NCBI GenBank assembly: GCA_947175305.1
Contig: CAMWMO010000030.1
Coordinates: forward strand, 1-8,840
Direction of reading: 5' to 3'
Length of the DNA: 8,840 nt
Origin: an uncultured Lachnospiraceae bacterium
GTDB taxonomy: Bacteria; Bacillota; Clostridia; Lachnospirales; Lachnospiraceae
Shown: positions 1 to 6,259 of the stretch, piece by piece
Layout: the number at the start of each line of letters is the position of its first letter
How positions within the stretch are numbered: the stretch's first letter is position 1
Translations under genes and position numbers: made by a program
Notes under the pieces: model-generated
The model's input: the letters and a program-made list of their open reading frames with translations, nothing else
The model's database searches: none
What the model was told of the DNA's origin: nothing

Positions 1-527
1 GTCATATTAAACCCTTCACCACCGAACAGATCGGGCACATAGCAATCTGCGCCGCCGCCGAACACTTTGATAAAAGTCTCGCTTTTGAGGGAAACCGTCA
101 TACCCTGCAACACCACATTGGAAAGTCCCCGGAAAGCGTACATACCCGCCAGTGTCGCAATGAAAGGAGGCACCTTCACATAAGCGATCCAGAATCCCTG
201 CCACATACCGATCAAAAGACCGATGATAAGCATGGTGAGCGTTGCCGCCCAGATATTTACATTTTTATCCATCATGACCGCTCCGATAGCGCCTGCGAAG
301 CAGACTACGGAGCCGACAGACAAATCAATATTACCGCCTGTCAGGATACACAAAAGCATACCTGTCGCCAGAACAAACACATAGGCGTTCTGGGAGATCA
401 GATTATTGATGTTCTGCGGGAACAGGATTTTTCCCTCCGTCGCTACCTGAAAAAAGATCACAACCAAAACCAGGGCGATAATCATGGTATATTTCCTGAG
501 TATCGCTGAAATATTTACCTTTTCCAT
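1..527 (-). CDS. mmsB: Multiple-monosaccharide ABC transporter permease MmsB (partial, C-terminus beyond left edge)
   Basis: This is the membrane permease of a sugar ABC importer of the RbsC/XylH/GguB family (BPD_transp_2 type). It forms the channel through which the sugar delivered by the binding protein enters the cell. The first 175 codons are present and the frame stays open to base 1. The ATG at 527-525 is chosen because it has a GGGGG-type ribosome binding site about 8 bases upstream. Residues 14-28 form a first membrane helix. Residues 49-63 form a second, leading into the family signature GGNIDLSVGS at 64-73. Further hydrophobic segments lie at about 74-85 and 94-117. The stretch KVPPFIATLAGMYAFRG at 118-134 is also typical of this family. 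The gene begins 4 bases after the mmsA stop, so the two are surely co-transcribed and probably translationally coupled. Family assignment is firm; the exact sugar cannot be read from the permease. Confidence 0.93.
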   Translation of the reverse strand, partial: MEKVNISAILRKYTMIIALVLVVIFFQVATEGKILFPQNINNLISQNAYVFVLATGMLLCILTGGNIDLSVGSVVCFAGAIGAVMMDKNVNIWAATLTMLIIGLLIGMWQGFWIAYVKVPPFIATLAGMYAFRGLSNVVLQGMTVSLKSETFIKVFGGGADCYVPDLFGGEGFNM

Positions 528-531
528 AATG

Positions 532-2070
532 TTACGCCCCCTTTCCCGAACTTACGATGATGGACATGATCTTCTCCTGAGTTGCCTCCTGAGCGGAGAG
601 CTCACCGGCGATCTTACCCTCATTCATGACATAGATTCTGTCGCTCATGCCGAGAACCTCCGGCAGCTCTGAGGAAATCATGATAACAGATTTACCGGCC
701 GCCACCAGATCATTGATGATACAATAGATCTCATACTTAGCGCCAACGTCAATACCTCTTGTCGGCTCATCCAGAATCAGCACATCCGGATCTGTAAACA
801 TCCATTTTGCCAAAAGCACCTTCTGCTGGTTACCTCCGGAGAGATTACCCACATTCTGCTCCACTGTAGGACATTTGGTCTTAAGCTTGCCTCTGTAGTC
901 CTCAGCCACCTGATATTCTTTATCCTTGTCGATGATCTTATGGGGGCTGATGCTGTCCAGGTTTGCCAGCGTCGTATTGATCTTGATGGGATTGGTGAGC
1001 ACAAGACCGTTGCCCTTTCGATCCTCCGTCACATACGCCAGTTTATTTTTGATGGCCTCCTTGATGGTCTTTAAGTGAACCTCTTTGCCGTCCAGATAAA
1101 GTTGACCGCTGATATTGGTGCCGTAGGACTGTCCGAAAATACTCATGGCAAGCTCGGTACGTCCCGCGCCCATCAGCCCGGAAATGCCTACTACCTCGCC
1201 CTTTCTCACATTGATGGACACGTTGTCGCACACCTTCCGTTCCGGATAAAGGGGATGATGCACAGTCCAGTTTTTCACTTCCATATTGATATCGCCAATC
1301 TTCACATCATGACGCTTCGGGAAACGATCTGTCAGCTCACGGCCAACCATGCCCTGGATAATTCTGTCCTCTGAAAATTCAGTGGTTTTCTTATCCATTG
1401 TTTCTATCGTGGAGCCGTCACGGATTACCGTGATCTTATCTGCCACATAAGCAACCTCATTTAATTTATGAGAGATAATAATCGATGTCATGCCCTCTTT
1501 CTTGAACTTTAACATAAGATCAAGCAGGGCCTGGGAATCCGTCTCATTCAGAGAGGACGTAGGCTCATCCAGAATCAGAAGCTTTGCATGCTTCGCCAGC
1601 GCCTTGGCGATCTCCACCAGCTGCTGTTTACCGGTACCGATATCCTTAACCAGTACCTTGGAAGACTCTGACAGCCCCACCATCTTCAAATACTTGTCGG
1701 CTTCCCCATAAGTTTCGTTCCAGTCAATGGCCGCGCTCTTGCCCCGCTCATTGCCCAGGAACATATTCTCTCCGATGGTCATGTAGGGAACCAGCGCCAA
1801 CTCCTGATGGATAATGACGATTCCCTTCTCCTCGGAATCCTTAATCTTGTTAAACTTACAAACTTCACCGTTATAAACGATGTCACCCTCATATGTACCA
1901 TACGGATAAATGCCGCTCAAAACGTTCATCAGCGTGGATTTGCCTGCACCGTTCTCACCGACCAGCGCGTGGATTTCTCCTTCTTCCACCTTCAGATTCA
2001 CATTGTCGAGCGCCTTAACACCAGGGAATGTTTTGGTAATATTTTTCATTTCCAGTAAAATCTTAGCCAA
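532..2070 (-). CDS. mmsA: Multiple-monosaccharide ABC transporter ATP-binding protein MmsA (double ATPase)
   Basis: This is the cytoplasmic ATPase that powers the importer (GguA/XylG/RbsA type), 512 residues with two fused nucleotide-binding domains, the normal length for the family. Domain 1 has Walker [10 protein letters not shown] at 38-46, Q-loop Q89, a variant signature IGTGKQQ at 144-150, Walker B LLILDEPT at 164-171 and H-loop H201. Domain 2 has a degenerate Walker [10 protein letters not shown] at 298-306 (Arg replaces Lys at 304), the canonical signature LSGGNQQK at 410-417, Walker [10 protein letters not shown] at 431-439, and no H-loop histidine (SSELPE at 466-471). This asymmetry, with one hydrolysing and one degenerate site, is normal for sugar importers of this class. 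The start is the TTG at 2070: a GGAGG lies 8 bases upstream, and the resulting N-terminus, [17 protein letters not shown], fits the family. An in-frame GTG at 2109 has no such site and would add 13 atypical residues. The gene sits between chvE and mmsB. Confidence 0.96.
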   Translation of the reverse strand: MAKILLEMKNITKTFPGVKALDNVNLKVEEGEIHALVGENGAGKSTLMNVLSGIYPYGTYEGDIVYNGEVCKFNKIKDSEEKGIVIIHQELALVPYMTIGENMFLGNERGKSAAIDWNETYGEADKYLKMVGLSESSKVLVKDIGTGKQQLVEIAKALAKHAKLLILDEPTSSLNETDSQALLDLMLKFKKEGMTSIIISHKLNEVAYVADKITVIRDGSTIETMDKKTTEFSEDRIIQGMVGRELTDRFPKRHDVKIGDINMEVKNWTVHHPLYPERKVCDNVSINVRKGEVVGISGLMGAGRTELAMSIFGQSYGTNISGQLYLDGKEVHLKTIKEAIKNKLAYVTEDRKGNGLVLTNPIKINTTLANLDSISPHKIIDKDKEYQVAEDYRGKLKTKCPTVEQNVGNLSGGNQQKVLLAKWMFTDPDVLILDEPTRGIDVGAKYEIYCIINDLVAAGKSVIMISSELPEVLGMSDRIYVMNEGKIAGELSAQEATQEKIMSIIVSSGKGA

Positions 2071-2078
2071 AGTGTATT

Positions 2079-2083
2079 CCTCC
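2079..2083 (-). promoter_or_regulatory. Ribosome binding site of mmsA that fixes a TTG start
   Basis: On the minus strand GGAGG (within GGGAGGAA, 2077-2084) stands 8 bases before the TTG at 2070-2068. No ATG or GTG in frame is similarly placed, and the next in-frame ATG (MKNITK) is eight codons further in. This supports TTG as initiation codon. A TTG start may lower ATPase synthesis relative to the binding protein, but that is inference. Confidence 0.8.
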
Positions 2084-2116
2084 CAACATAGTTTATATCT
2101 GCTACCCACTTCTCTT

Positions 2117-2153
2117 AAAACTAACAGGCGGGAAAAACCCGCCTGCTGGTTTT
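2117..2153 (-). terminator. Terminator-like stem-loop between chvE and mmsA
   Basis: The arms 2117-2132 and 2138-2153 pair over 16 positions with a single C-A mismatch and one G-U wobble in the minus-strand RNA. The core is CAGGCGGG / CCCGCCTG around a five-base loop at 2133-2137. The downstream side ends in a short T-rich stretch (TTAGTTTT) and the upstream side is AAAAC, so the structure could act in either direction. Lying inside an operon, it more likely attenuates transcription or protects the 3' end of chvE mRNA than stops transcription fully. Such hairpins after a binding-protein gene are common in ABC importer operons. Confidence 0.72.
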
Positions 2154-2158
2154 ATTCA

Positions 2159-2167
2159 ATTATATCA
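2159..2167 (-). promoter_or_regulatory. Possible internal extended -10 promoter for mmsA-mmsB
   Basis: On the minus strand the sequence TGATATAAT (TGnTATAAT) is a full match to the extended -10 element of a housekeeping sigma factor. The hexamer 17 bases upstream (TTCTCC) is a poor -35, which extended -10 promoters can tolerate. A start about 7 bases downstream would put the stem-loop at 2117-2153 right at the 5' end of the transcript. The region is AT-rich, so a chance match is possible. Confidence 0.4.
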
Positions 2168-2180
2168 CATTTTTCATACG

Positions 2181-2207
2181 AGGAGAATACGATTTTTGCA
2201 TTCTCCT
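2181..2207 (-). other. Hairpin in the chvE-mmsA gap (second of three)
   Basis: Arms 2181-2190 and 2198-2207 pair over ten positions including one G-U wobble (minus-strand RNA AGGAGAATGC with GTATTCTCCT), around a seven-base loop at 2191-2197. No U-tract follows directly, so this is probably an mRNA-stabilising or processing structure rather than a terminator. Confidence 0.55.
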
Positions 2208-2225
2208 GTGCGAACTTGTTCGCAC
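2208..2225 (-). other. Perfect hairpin just after the chvE stop codon
   Basis: GTGCGAAC and GTTCGCAC at 2208-2215 and 2218-2225 form a perfect inverted repeat. In RNA it would be 7 pairs closed by a four-base loop. It begins 2 bases after the chvE stop and directly abuts the next hairpin at 2207. The likely role is a 3' exonuclease barrier for the chvE message. Confidence 0.55.
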
Positions 2226-2227
2226 GC

Positions 2228-3400
2228 TTACTGAAGGTCTGCCTCTGTGTAGTAACCGGAATCGATCAGCAGCTCTTTGTAATTGTTGATATCTGCAAAT
2301 ACAGGCTCACAAAGGTAAGAAGGAATCACGCCTGTACCGTTGTCATATGTCTCGGTATCATTTACATCTACGGTCTCGCCGCTCATGATCTGACCAACCA
2401 TCTTAACCACCTGAGATGCCAGAGTACGGGTATCCTTGAAGATGGACATGGACTGCTTGCCGTCGATCATATTCTTTACGTTAGCGATATCACAGTCCTG
2501 ACCGGTAACAACAGGATACTCACCTGTGTAGTTTGCTGCCAGAGCGTTCTCAACGCCAAGTGCTGTGGAATCGTTGGAGCAAAGTGCGATGTCAAGGTTT
2601 GTGCCGTCTGCATAGTTGGAAGAAAGGATATTCTCCATTCTGGACTGTGCAGTCTCGGTAGCCCATCCGGGTGTACCAACTGTTGCGAACTCGATCTGGC
2701 CTGAAGGAACCACGATCTTGCCTGCATCCATGTAAGGCTGTAACACATCAATAGCACCCTGATAGAAGAACTTCGCATTGTTGTCATCAGGTGAACCGCC
2801 GGTGATCTCCATGTTGAAAGGACCATCTGCGTTGTCAAGATCCAGTGTGTCTACAATGTACTGACCCTGCTTCGTACCTACCATGTAGTTATCGAAGGTA
2901 GCGTAGTAGGAAACTGCATCGGTGTTCATGATCAGACGGTCATATGCGATAACCGGGATGCCTGCGCTCTTTGCGCTCTCAAGAACTGTGGTGAGGGACT
3001 CACCGTCGATGGATGCGATAACCAGTGCGGAGCAGCCGCCGTTGATCATGTTCTCGATCTGAGAAACCTGAGTAGCTACATCGTTAGATGCGTACTGAAG
3101 GTCAACCTCATAACCTGCTGCCTCAAGCTCAGCCTGCATGTTGGAACCGTCCTGATTCCATCTCTGCAGATCCTTGGTGGGCATAGCCACGCCTACCTTA
3201 TTGCCGCTTGCCGTTGCTGCGGGCGCCTCTGCCTCTGCCGCATCTGCTGCAGGAGCCTCTTCTGCTGCCGGTGCCTCCTCTGCTGCTGCAGATGTGTCTG
3301 CTGCCGGAGCTGCTGTCTCAGAAGCGCCGCCGCCACAGCCAACCAGAGCTGCTGCAACCATAGAAGTTGCAAGTACCATGCTTAAAACTTTCTTTTTCAT
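2228..3400 (-). CDS. chvE: Multiple-monosaccharide ABC transporter substrate-binding lipoprotein ChvE
   Basis: This is the extracellular, lipid-anchored receptor that captures monosaccharide and presents it to the MmsAB importer. The protein has 390 residues. Residues 1-21 are a signal peptide ending in the lipobox LVGC, with Cys22 as lipidation site. Residues 23-67 are a low-complexity Ala/Glu/Pro linker containing a repeated EEAPAA, as in many Clostridia lipoproteins. Residues 68-390 are a type I periplasmic-binding fold very close to the ChvE family: VGVAMPTKDLQRW (69-81), QIENMINGG (114-122), IAYDRLI (151-157), YYATFDN (165-171), GGSPDDNNAKFF (201-212), CSNDSTALG (274-282) and TGQDCDIANV (299-308). 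Relatives bind glucose, galactose, arabinose, xylose and others, so the ligand is not fixed. The start has GGGAGG about 11 bases upstream. It follows a 187-bp regulatory gap with its own promoter and leads into mmsA, which makes it the first gene of the transport operon. Confidence 0.95.
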   Translation of the reverse strand: MKKKVLSMVLATSMVAAALVGCGGGASETAAPAADTSAAAEEAPAAEEAPAADAAEAEAPAATASGNKVGVAMPTKDLQRWNQDGSNMQAELEAAGYEVDLQYASNDVATQVSQIENMINGGCSALVIASIDGESLTTVLESAKSAGIPVIAYDRLIMNTDAVSYYATFDNYMVGTKQGQYIVDTLDLDNADGPFNMEITGGSPDDNNAKFFYQGAIDVLQPYMDAGKIVVPSGQIEFATVGTPGWATETAQSRMENILSSNYADGTNLDIALCSNDSTALGVENALAANYTGEYPVVTGQDCDIANVKNMIDGKQSMSIFKDTRTLASQVVKMVGQIMSGETVDVNDTETYDNGTGVIPSYLCEPVFADINNYKELLIDSGYYTEADLQ

Positions 3401-3438
3401 GTCTTTGTTTTCCTCCCTTTTCTTAATGAAGTAATTTT

Positions 3439-3456
3439 ACGGAATCAATTTTCCGT
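3439..3456. promoter_or_regulatory. Inverted repeat at the predicted chvE transcription start
   Basis: ACGGAA and TTCCGT are perfect 6-base arms (3439-3444 and 3451-3456) around a six-base spacer. The repeat begins about 7 bases downstream of the putative -10 box, so it occupies roughly +1 to +18. That position suits either a repressor operator or a 5'-terminal stem-loop in the mRNA. The sequence does not show which. Confidence 0.4.
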
Positions 3457-3462
3457 GCTTTT

Positions 3463-3471
3463 ACTATAGCA
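3463..3471 (-). promoter_or_regulatory. Predicted extended -10 promoter of chvE-mmsA-mmsB
   Basis: On the minus strand TGCTATAGT (TGnTATAGT) matches the extended -10 element with one mismatch in the hexamer. The predicted leader to the chvE ATG is about 55 bases. The hexamer 17 bases upstream (AATTAT) has little -35 character, as expected for a promoter that needs an activator such as the adjacent AraC-type regulator. This is the best promoter candidate in the 187-bp gap. Confidence 0.55.
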
Positions 3472-3502
3472 CAAGAAAACTAGGAATAATTTATGACTTT
3501 CT

Positions 3503-3543
3503 GTACATTTTCACCATAATGGAATATGCTCTGCGGAATGTAC
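3503..3543. promoter_or_regulatory. Candidate activator-binding inverted repeat upstream of chvE promoter
   Basis: GTACATT (3503-3509) and AATGTAC (3537-3543) are perfect 7-base inverted arms separated by 27 bases. Within the spacer lies the small palindrome CCATAATGG (3514-3522). Two GGAAT elements at 3521-3525 and 3535-3539 are 14 bases apart. Relative to the predicted start the arms fall at about -50 and -85, the range where AraC-type activators bind. The adjacent response regulator is the obvious candidate. This is assigned by position and symmetry only. Confidence 0.35.
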
Positions 3544-3590
3544 TAGCACTTTTTTGTGAATCCTTCTCTTCTTTTTGCAAAAAAATGCTA
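3544..3590 (-). other. AT-rich stem-loop spanning the stop codon of the second binding lipoprotein
   Basis: Arms 3544-3556 and 3578-3590 pair over 13 positions with one G-U wobble in minus-strand RNA (TAGCATTTTTTTG with CAAAAAAGTGCTA), enclosing a 21-base purine-rich loop. The upstream arm includes the TAG stop itself. There is no U-tract after the stem and the stem is AT-rich, so it is a weak terminator at best. Nothing else in the gap looks like a terminator, so some read-through from the sensor operon into chvE is possible. Confidence 0.35.
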
Positions 3591-4643
3591 CTGCGGCATC
3601 TGTCCGGGCACATTCAGGTACACATCCTCCTTCAAATGAAAGCCGCTGCCGATGATCACCTCATCGATATTGTCCCGATTCACACTGATGGGCTCCAATC
3701 CAATATAGGGAACCCGATATGCGCCGCTGTTGATCTCGGTCACATCGTCGCCCGCCAGCGCCTCACCCTTCGCCAGCGCCACCGCCGCTTCCGCCGCCCG
3801 GGTAGCCAGACGCTCCACCGGTTTGTAGACCGTCATGACCTGGGTGCCCTCCACGATCCGTTGGCAGGCCGCAAGATCCGCATCCTGCCCCACTACCAGA
3901 ATGTCCCCCGCCTGACGGGTCTCCGCCAGAGCGCGCACCGCCTGGGTAGCCAGATCGTCATTGCCGCACATGATGGCATCCGCCTGGGCGATCTTTACCG
4001 GGTTGGCATAAATGTAGGCTGCCGCCTCCTCTGCACGCCAGTTATCCGCATGAATGGAATCCAAGATCGTGACCCTGTGCTTCGACATTTCATTTTTAAA
4101 GGCACTTTCTACCATGGGCACGTTATTGTCTGTGAGAGAACCGCCCAGCATCACCACACAGCCGCCGGCTATTCCCTCCTTTACGAGAGCCTGACCCATC
4201 ATGGTGCCCACCATCTCATTGTCAAAGGAGATATAGAGATCCACATCCGCATCGTTGATCAGTCGGTCGTAAGAGACCACCTTGATTCCCGCGTCCTTCG
4301 CCTTTTTCACGGAATCCTGCAGGGCTGAAGGGTCTATGGCGATAATGACGATCACATCCATACCCTTCTCAATAAAATAATCGATCTGCTTTTTCTGCTC
4401 CTGTGCCACACCGTTGGCATTCTGCACGTTGACCTCCGCCCCCAGCTCCTTGGCCACAGAGACGAACACATCCCGGTCCCTCTGCCATCTCTCGATAACA
4501 AAGGAATCAAAACTCATGCCGATCTGTATCTTTTCCTCTTCTCCGGTATCGTTCTCCCTGCCGTTCTCCGGCTTGCCGCAGCCTGCCGCCGCAAGAAGCA
4601 GACCAAGCACTATAAACAGACAGCCAATTCGTCTTTTTATCAT
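3588..4643 (-). CDS. Second sugar-binding lipoprotein (XylF/ChvE-like) encoded with the two-component system
   Basis: This is a type I periplasmic-binding protein, probably a sugar receptor anchored outside the membrane, 351 residues from the ATG at 4643. Residues 1-21 are a signal peptide with a lipobox-like AAGC, with Cys22 as lipidation site. Then comes a short charged linker and a binding fold from about residue 39. Motifs recall ChvE/XylF: FVIERWQRD (48-56), VVSYDRLI (122-129), LYISFDNEMVG (136-146), GGSLTDNN (167-174), CGNDDLATQAV (226-236) and VVGQDADL (250-257). It begins 11 bases after the response-regulator stop. The start is uncertain: another in-frame ATG lies at 4649, only 3 bases from the GAGG core, while 4643 gives 9 bases and is preferred. 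No transporter genes follow in the same tight cluster; chvE with its own promoter comes next. It may be an alternative receptor for MmsAB or a signalling receptor for the histidine kinase; both are inference. Fold assignment is firm, ligand unknown. Confidence 0.88.
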   Translation of the reverse strand: MIKRRIGCLFIVLGLLLAAAGCGKPENGRENDTGEEEKIQIGMSFDSFVIERWQRDRDVFVSVAKELGAEVNVQNANGVAQEQKKQIDYFIEKGMDVIVIIAIDPSALQDSVKKAKDAGIKVVSYDRLINDADVDLYISFDNEMVGTMMGQALVKEGIAGGCVVMLGGSLTDNNVPMVESAFKNEMSKHRVTILDSIHADNWRAEEAAAYIYANPVKIAQADAIMCGNDDLATQAVRALAETRQAGDILVVGQDADLAACQRIVEGTQVMTVYKPVERLATRAAEAAVALAKGEALAGDDVTEINSGAYRVPYIGLEPISVNRDNIDEVIIGSGFHLKEDVYLNVPGQMPQ

Positions 4644-4654
4644 CTTCATCCCCC

Positions 4655-6253
4655 TCAGAGCTGTTTGTACTCCGTAGGCGTCACACCCACATTTTTCTTA
4701 AAGGTTCTGCTGAAATAGTTGGGATCGGCATAACCCACCATGGAACAGATCTCCTTCATGGAATACTCCGTGGTGGTCAAAAGTTCCTTCGCCTTATCCA
4801 TGCGGATCTTGGTCAGATACTCCACAAAGCCTTCTCCCACATCTTCCTTAAATATCTTACTGAAATAATAGGGACTGATATTGACCTCTCTGGAAACCTC
4901 ATCCAGAGAAATATCTTTGCTGTAATTGGTCTGCATATAAGCCTTCGCCGCCTCCACGGCCCCCAGAGACTTTTCCGAGGCCTTAGTACTCACGTTGCGG
5001 CTTGCGGCGCCGATCTTCTCCACAAACCACATTCTCACGGAGGGTATATCATTTATTTCCATGATAGTAGGCAGATAGTCCGCTCTGGAGCGGAACTCGT
5101 AGGTCATACCGCCGGAGGTATAGGCCAGATGCTCCGCATAGAGCACAAATTCCAGCACCTTCAGGCGAATGTTCATCAGATAATCCCCATGCTGCTCCGC
5201 GATCAGGTCAAAGTAGCTCTCCGCCGTAGCCATGGCATGATCCGCCTCTCCGTTCCCCACCTCTGCAAAAAGCTTCTTCTCCAGATCAATGGGATAATTC
5301 TCCTCATAGACGCAGCCCGTGGGCAGATCGTCCACATGAGCCACGCTTCCCGTGGTCATGACCAGCGCATTGATGGCTTCCTTATAGGAATCTCTGGCTT
5401 CCTCCAGGGGATGGATCGCGCTGATACCGATGCGGAAGGAAAGCCCGATCCGTTTCTTAAGCTCCCTGACGATCTCCCGGGATTTTTCAATCAGAGCGAT
5501 CCGTTCCCCGTAGGACATCTGTCCCTCGCCGCAGGGTACCATGCCCGCCAGCTTGTTGGCCATAGCCGTTCCGAAGATCACGCCGGGATAGGCTCCCTTC
5601 AAAAATTCCCTGAGCACAGTGTCATACTCCTGCATTTTCACGCTGCTGGCCACCGCATTCGTCATATGGTTGCCCTCCTGCGCATCCCCGCAGACCACCG
5701 CCAGCATATAGGCATGATTTTGCGTGATTCCCAGAATCTGCTTATAATTCTCGATATCCTCCGCAAAATGCTCCTGAAACAGCATATTGTAGACCAGACC
5801 GCTCTCGATGATGGGCATGACCGTCTCCAGCTTTTCCCGGATGAGCAGGTCGTTGCTGCGCTTATCCCTCTCCTTGTCGATCTGCTCCATAGCACGGTGC
5901 AGGGCGGAAAGGATCCTGGTCTTTTCCATGGGCTTAGTGATATACTCCAGAACACCCAGCTTAATGGCTTCCTTCGCATAGTCAAACTTATCATAAGCGC
6001 TCATCACGATAAAGATCACGTTTGTGTTCGTCTGCCGGATCTCCCGCATGGCCTCTATGCCGTTGATGCCGGGCATCTGGATATCCATGATGGCGATATC
6101 CGGACGATAATTTTCCGCCAGCTCAATGACGCTTCTGCCGGTCTTGGCATACTCGATGCTGCACTGGTCGCCAAATTCTTTTTCTATGATAAATTTCAGG
6201 GAATCGATCACAATTCCCTCATCGTCCGCCAGCATGATCTTATAATGGCTCAT
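4655..6253 (-). CDS. YesN-type response regulator with AraC-family DNA-binding domain
   Basis: This is the cytoplasmic transcription regulator partner of the adjacent histidine kinase, 532 residues. The N-terminal receiver domain (about 1-120) carries the acidic pair D10/D11, phosphoacceptor D57 in IAIMDIQMPG, S85 in VMSAYD and K107 in TKP, so it should be phosphorylatable. A long middle region (about 125-425) has no motif I can name, as is usual in YesN proteins. The C-terminus (about 430-532) is an AraC-type domain with two helix-turn-helix units: ISLDEVSREVNISPYYFSKIF (about 448-468) and SMKEICSMVGYADPNYFSRTF (about 498-518). The gene starts 6 bases after the kinase stop, with AAGGGA close before the ATG. 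The likely target is the chvE promoter region to its left, where an inverted repeat lies upstream of a promoter without a good -35, but this is inference. Nothing looks broken. Confidence 0.93.
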   Translation of the reverse strand: MSHYKIMLADDEGIVIDSLKFIIEKEFGDQCSIEYAKTGRSVIELAENYRPDIAIMDIQMPGINGIEAMREIRQTNTNVIFIVMSAYDKFDYAKEAIKLGVLEYITKPMEKTRILSALHRAMEQIDKERDKRSNDLLIREKLETVMPIIESGLVYNMLFQEHFAEDIENYKQILGITQNHAYMLAVVCGDAQEGNHMTNAVASSVKMQEYDTVLREFLKGAYPGVIFGTAMANKLAGMVPCGEGQMSYGERIALIEKSREIVRELKKRIGLSFRIGISAIHPLEEARDSYKEAINALVMTTGSVAHVDDLPTGCVYEENYPIDLEKKLFAEVGNGEADHAMATAESYFDLIAEQHGDYLMNIRLKVLEFVLYAEHLAYTSGGMTYEFRSRADYLPTIMEINDIPSVRMWFVEKIGAASRNVSTKASEKSLGAVEAAKAYMQTNYSKDISLDEVSREVNISPYYFSKIFKEDVGEGFVEYLTKIRMDKAKELLTTTEYSMKEICSMVGYADPNYFSRTFKKNVGVTPTEYKQL

Positions 6254-6259
6254 GTTCCC

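Noticed and set aside
2071..2109. In-frame GTG at 2109 as the mmsA start, adding 13 residues
   Set aside because: No ribosome binding site before it and the added residues (starting GSRYKLCW) are unlike the family. The stretch contains the Shine-Dalgarno of the TTG at 2070.
1910..2704. 264-codon open frame on the plus strand
   Set aside because: Antisense to mmsA, the intergenic hairpins and chvE, with no domain and no convincing ribosome binding site.
3195..3335. Repetitive Ala/Glu/Pro coding stretch in chvE as a possible tandem-repeat or mobile feature
   Set aside because: It is a low-complexity linker after the lipobox, common in lipoproteins of Clostridia; the DNA repeat is imperfect and short.
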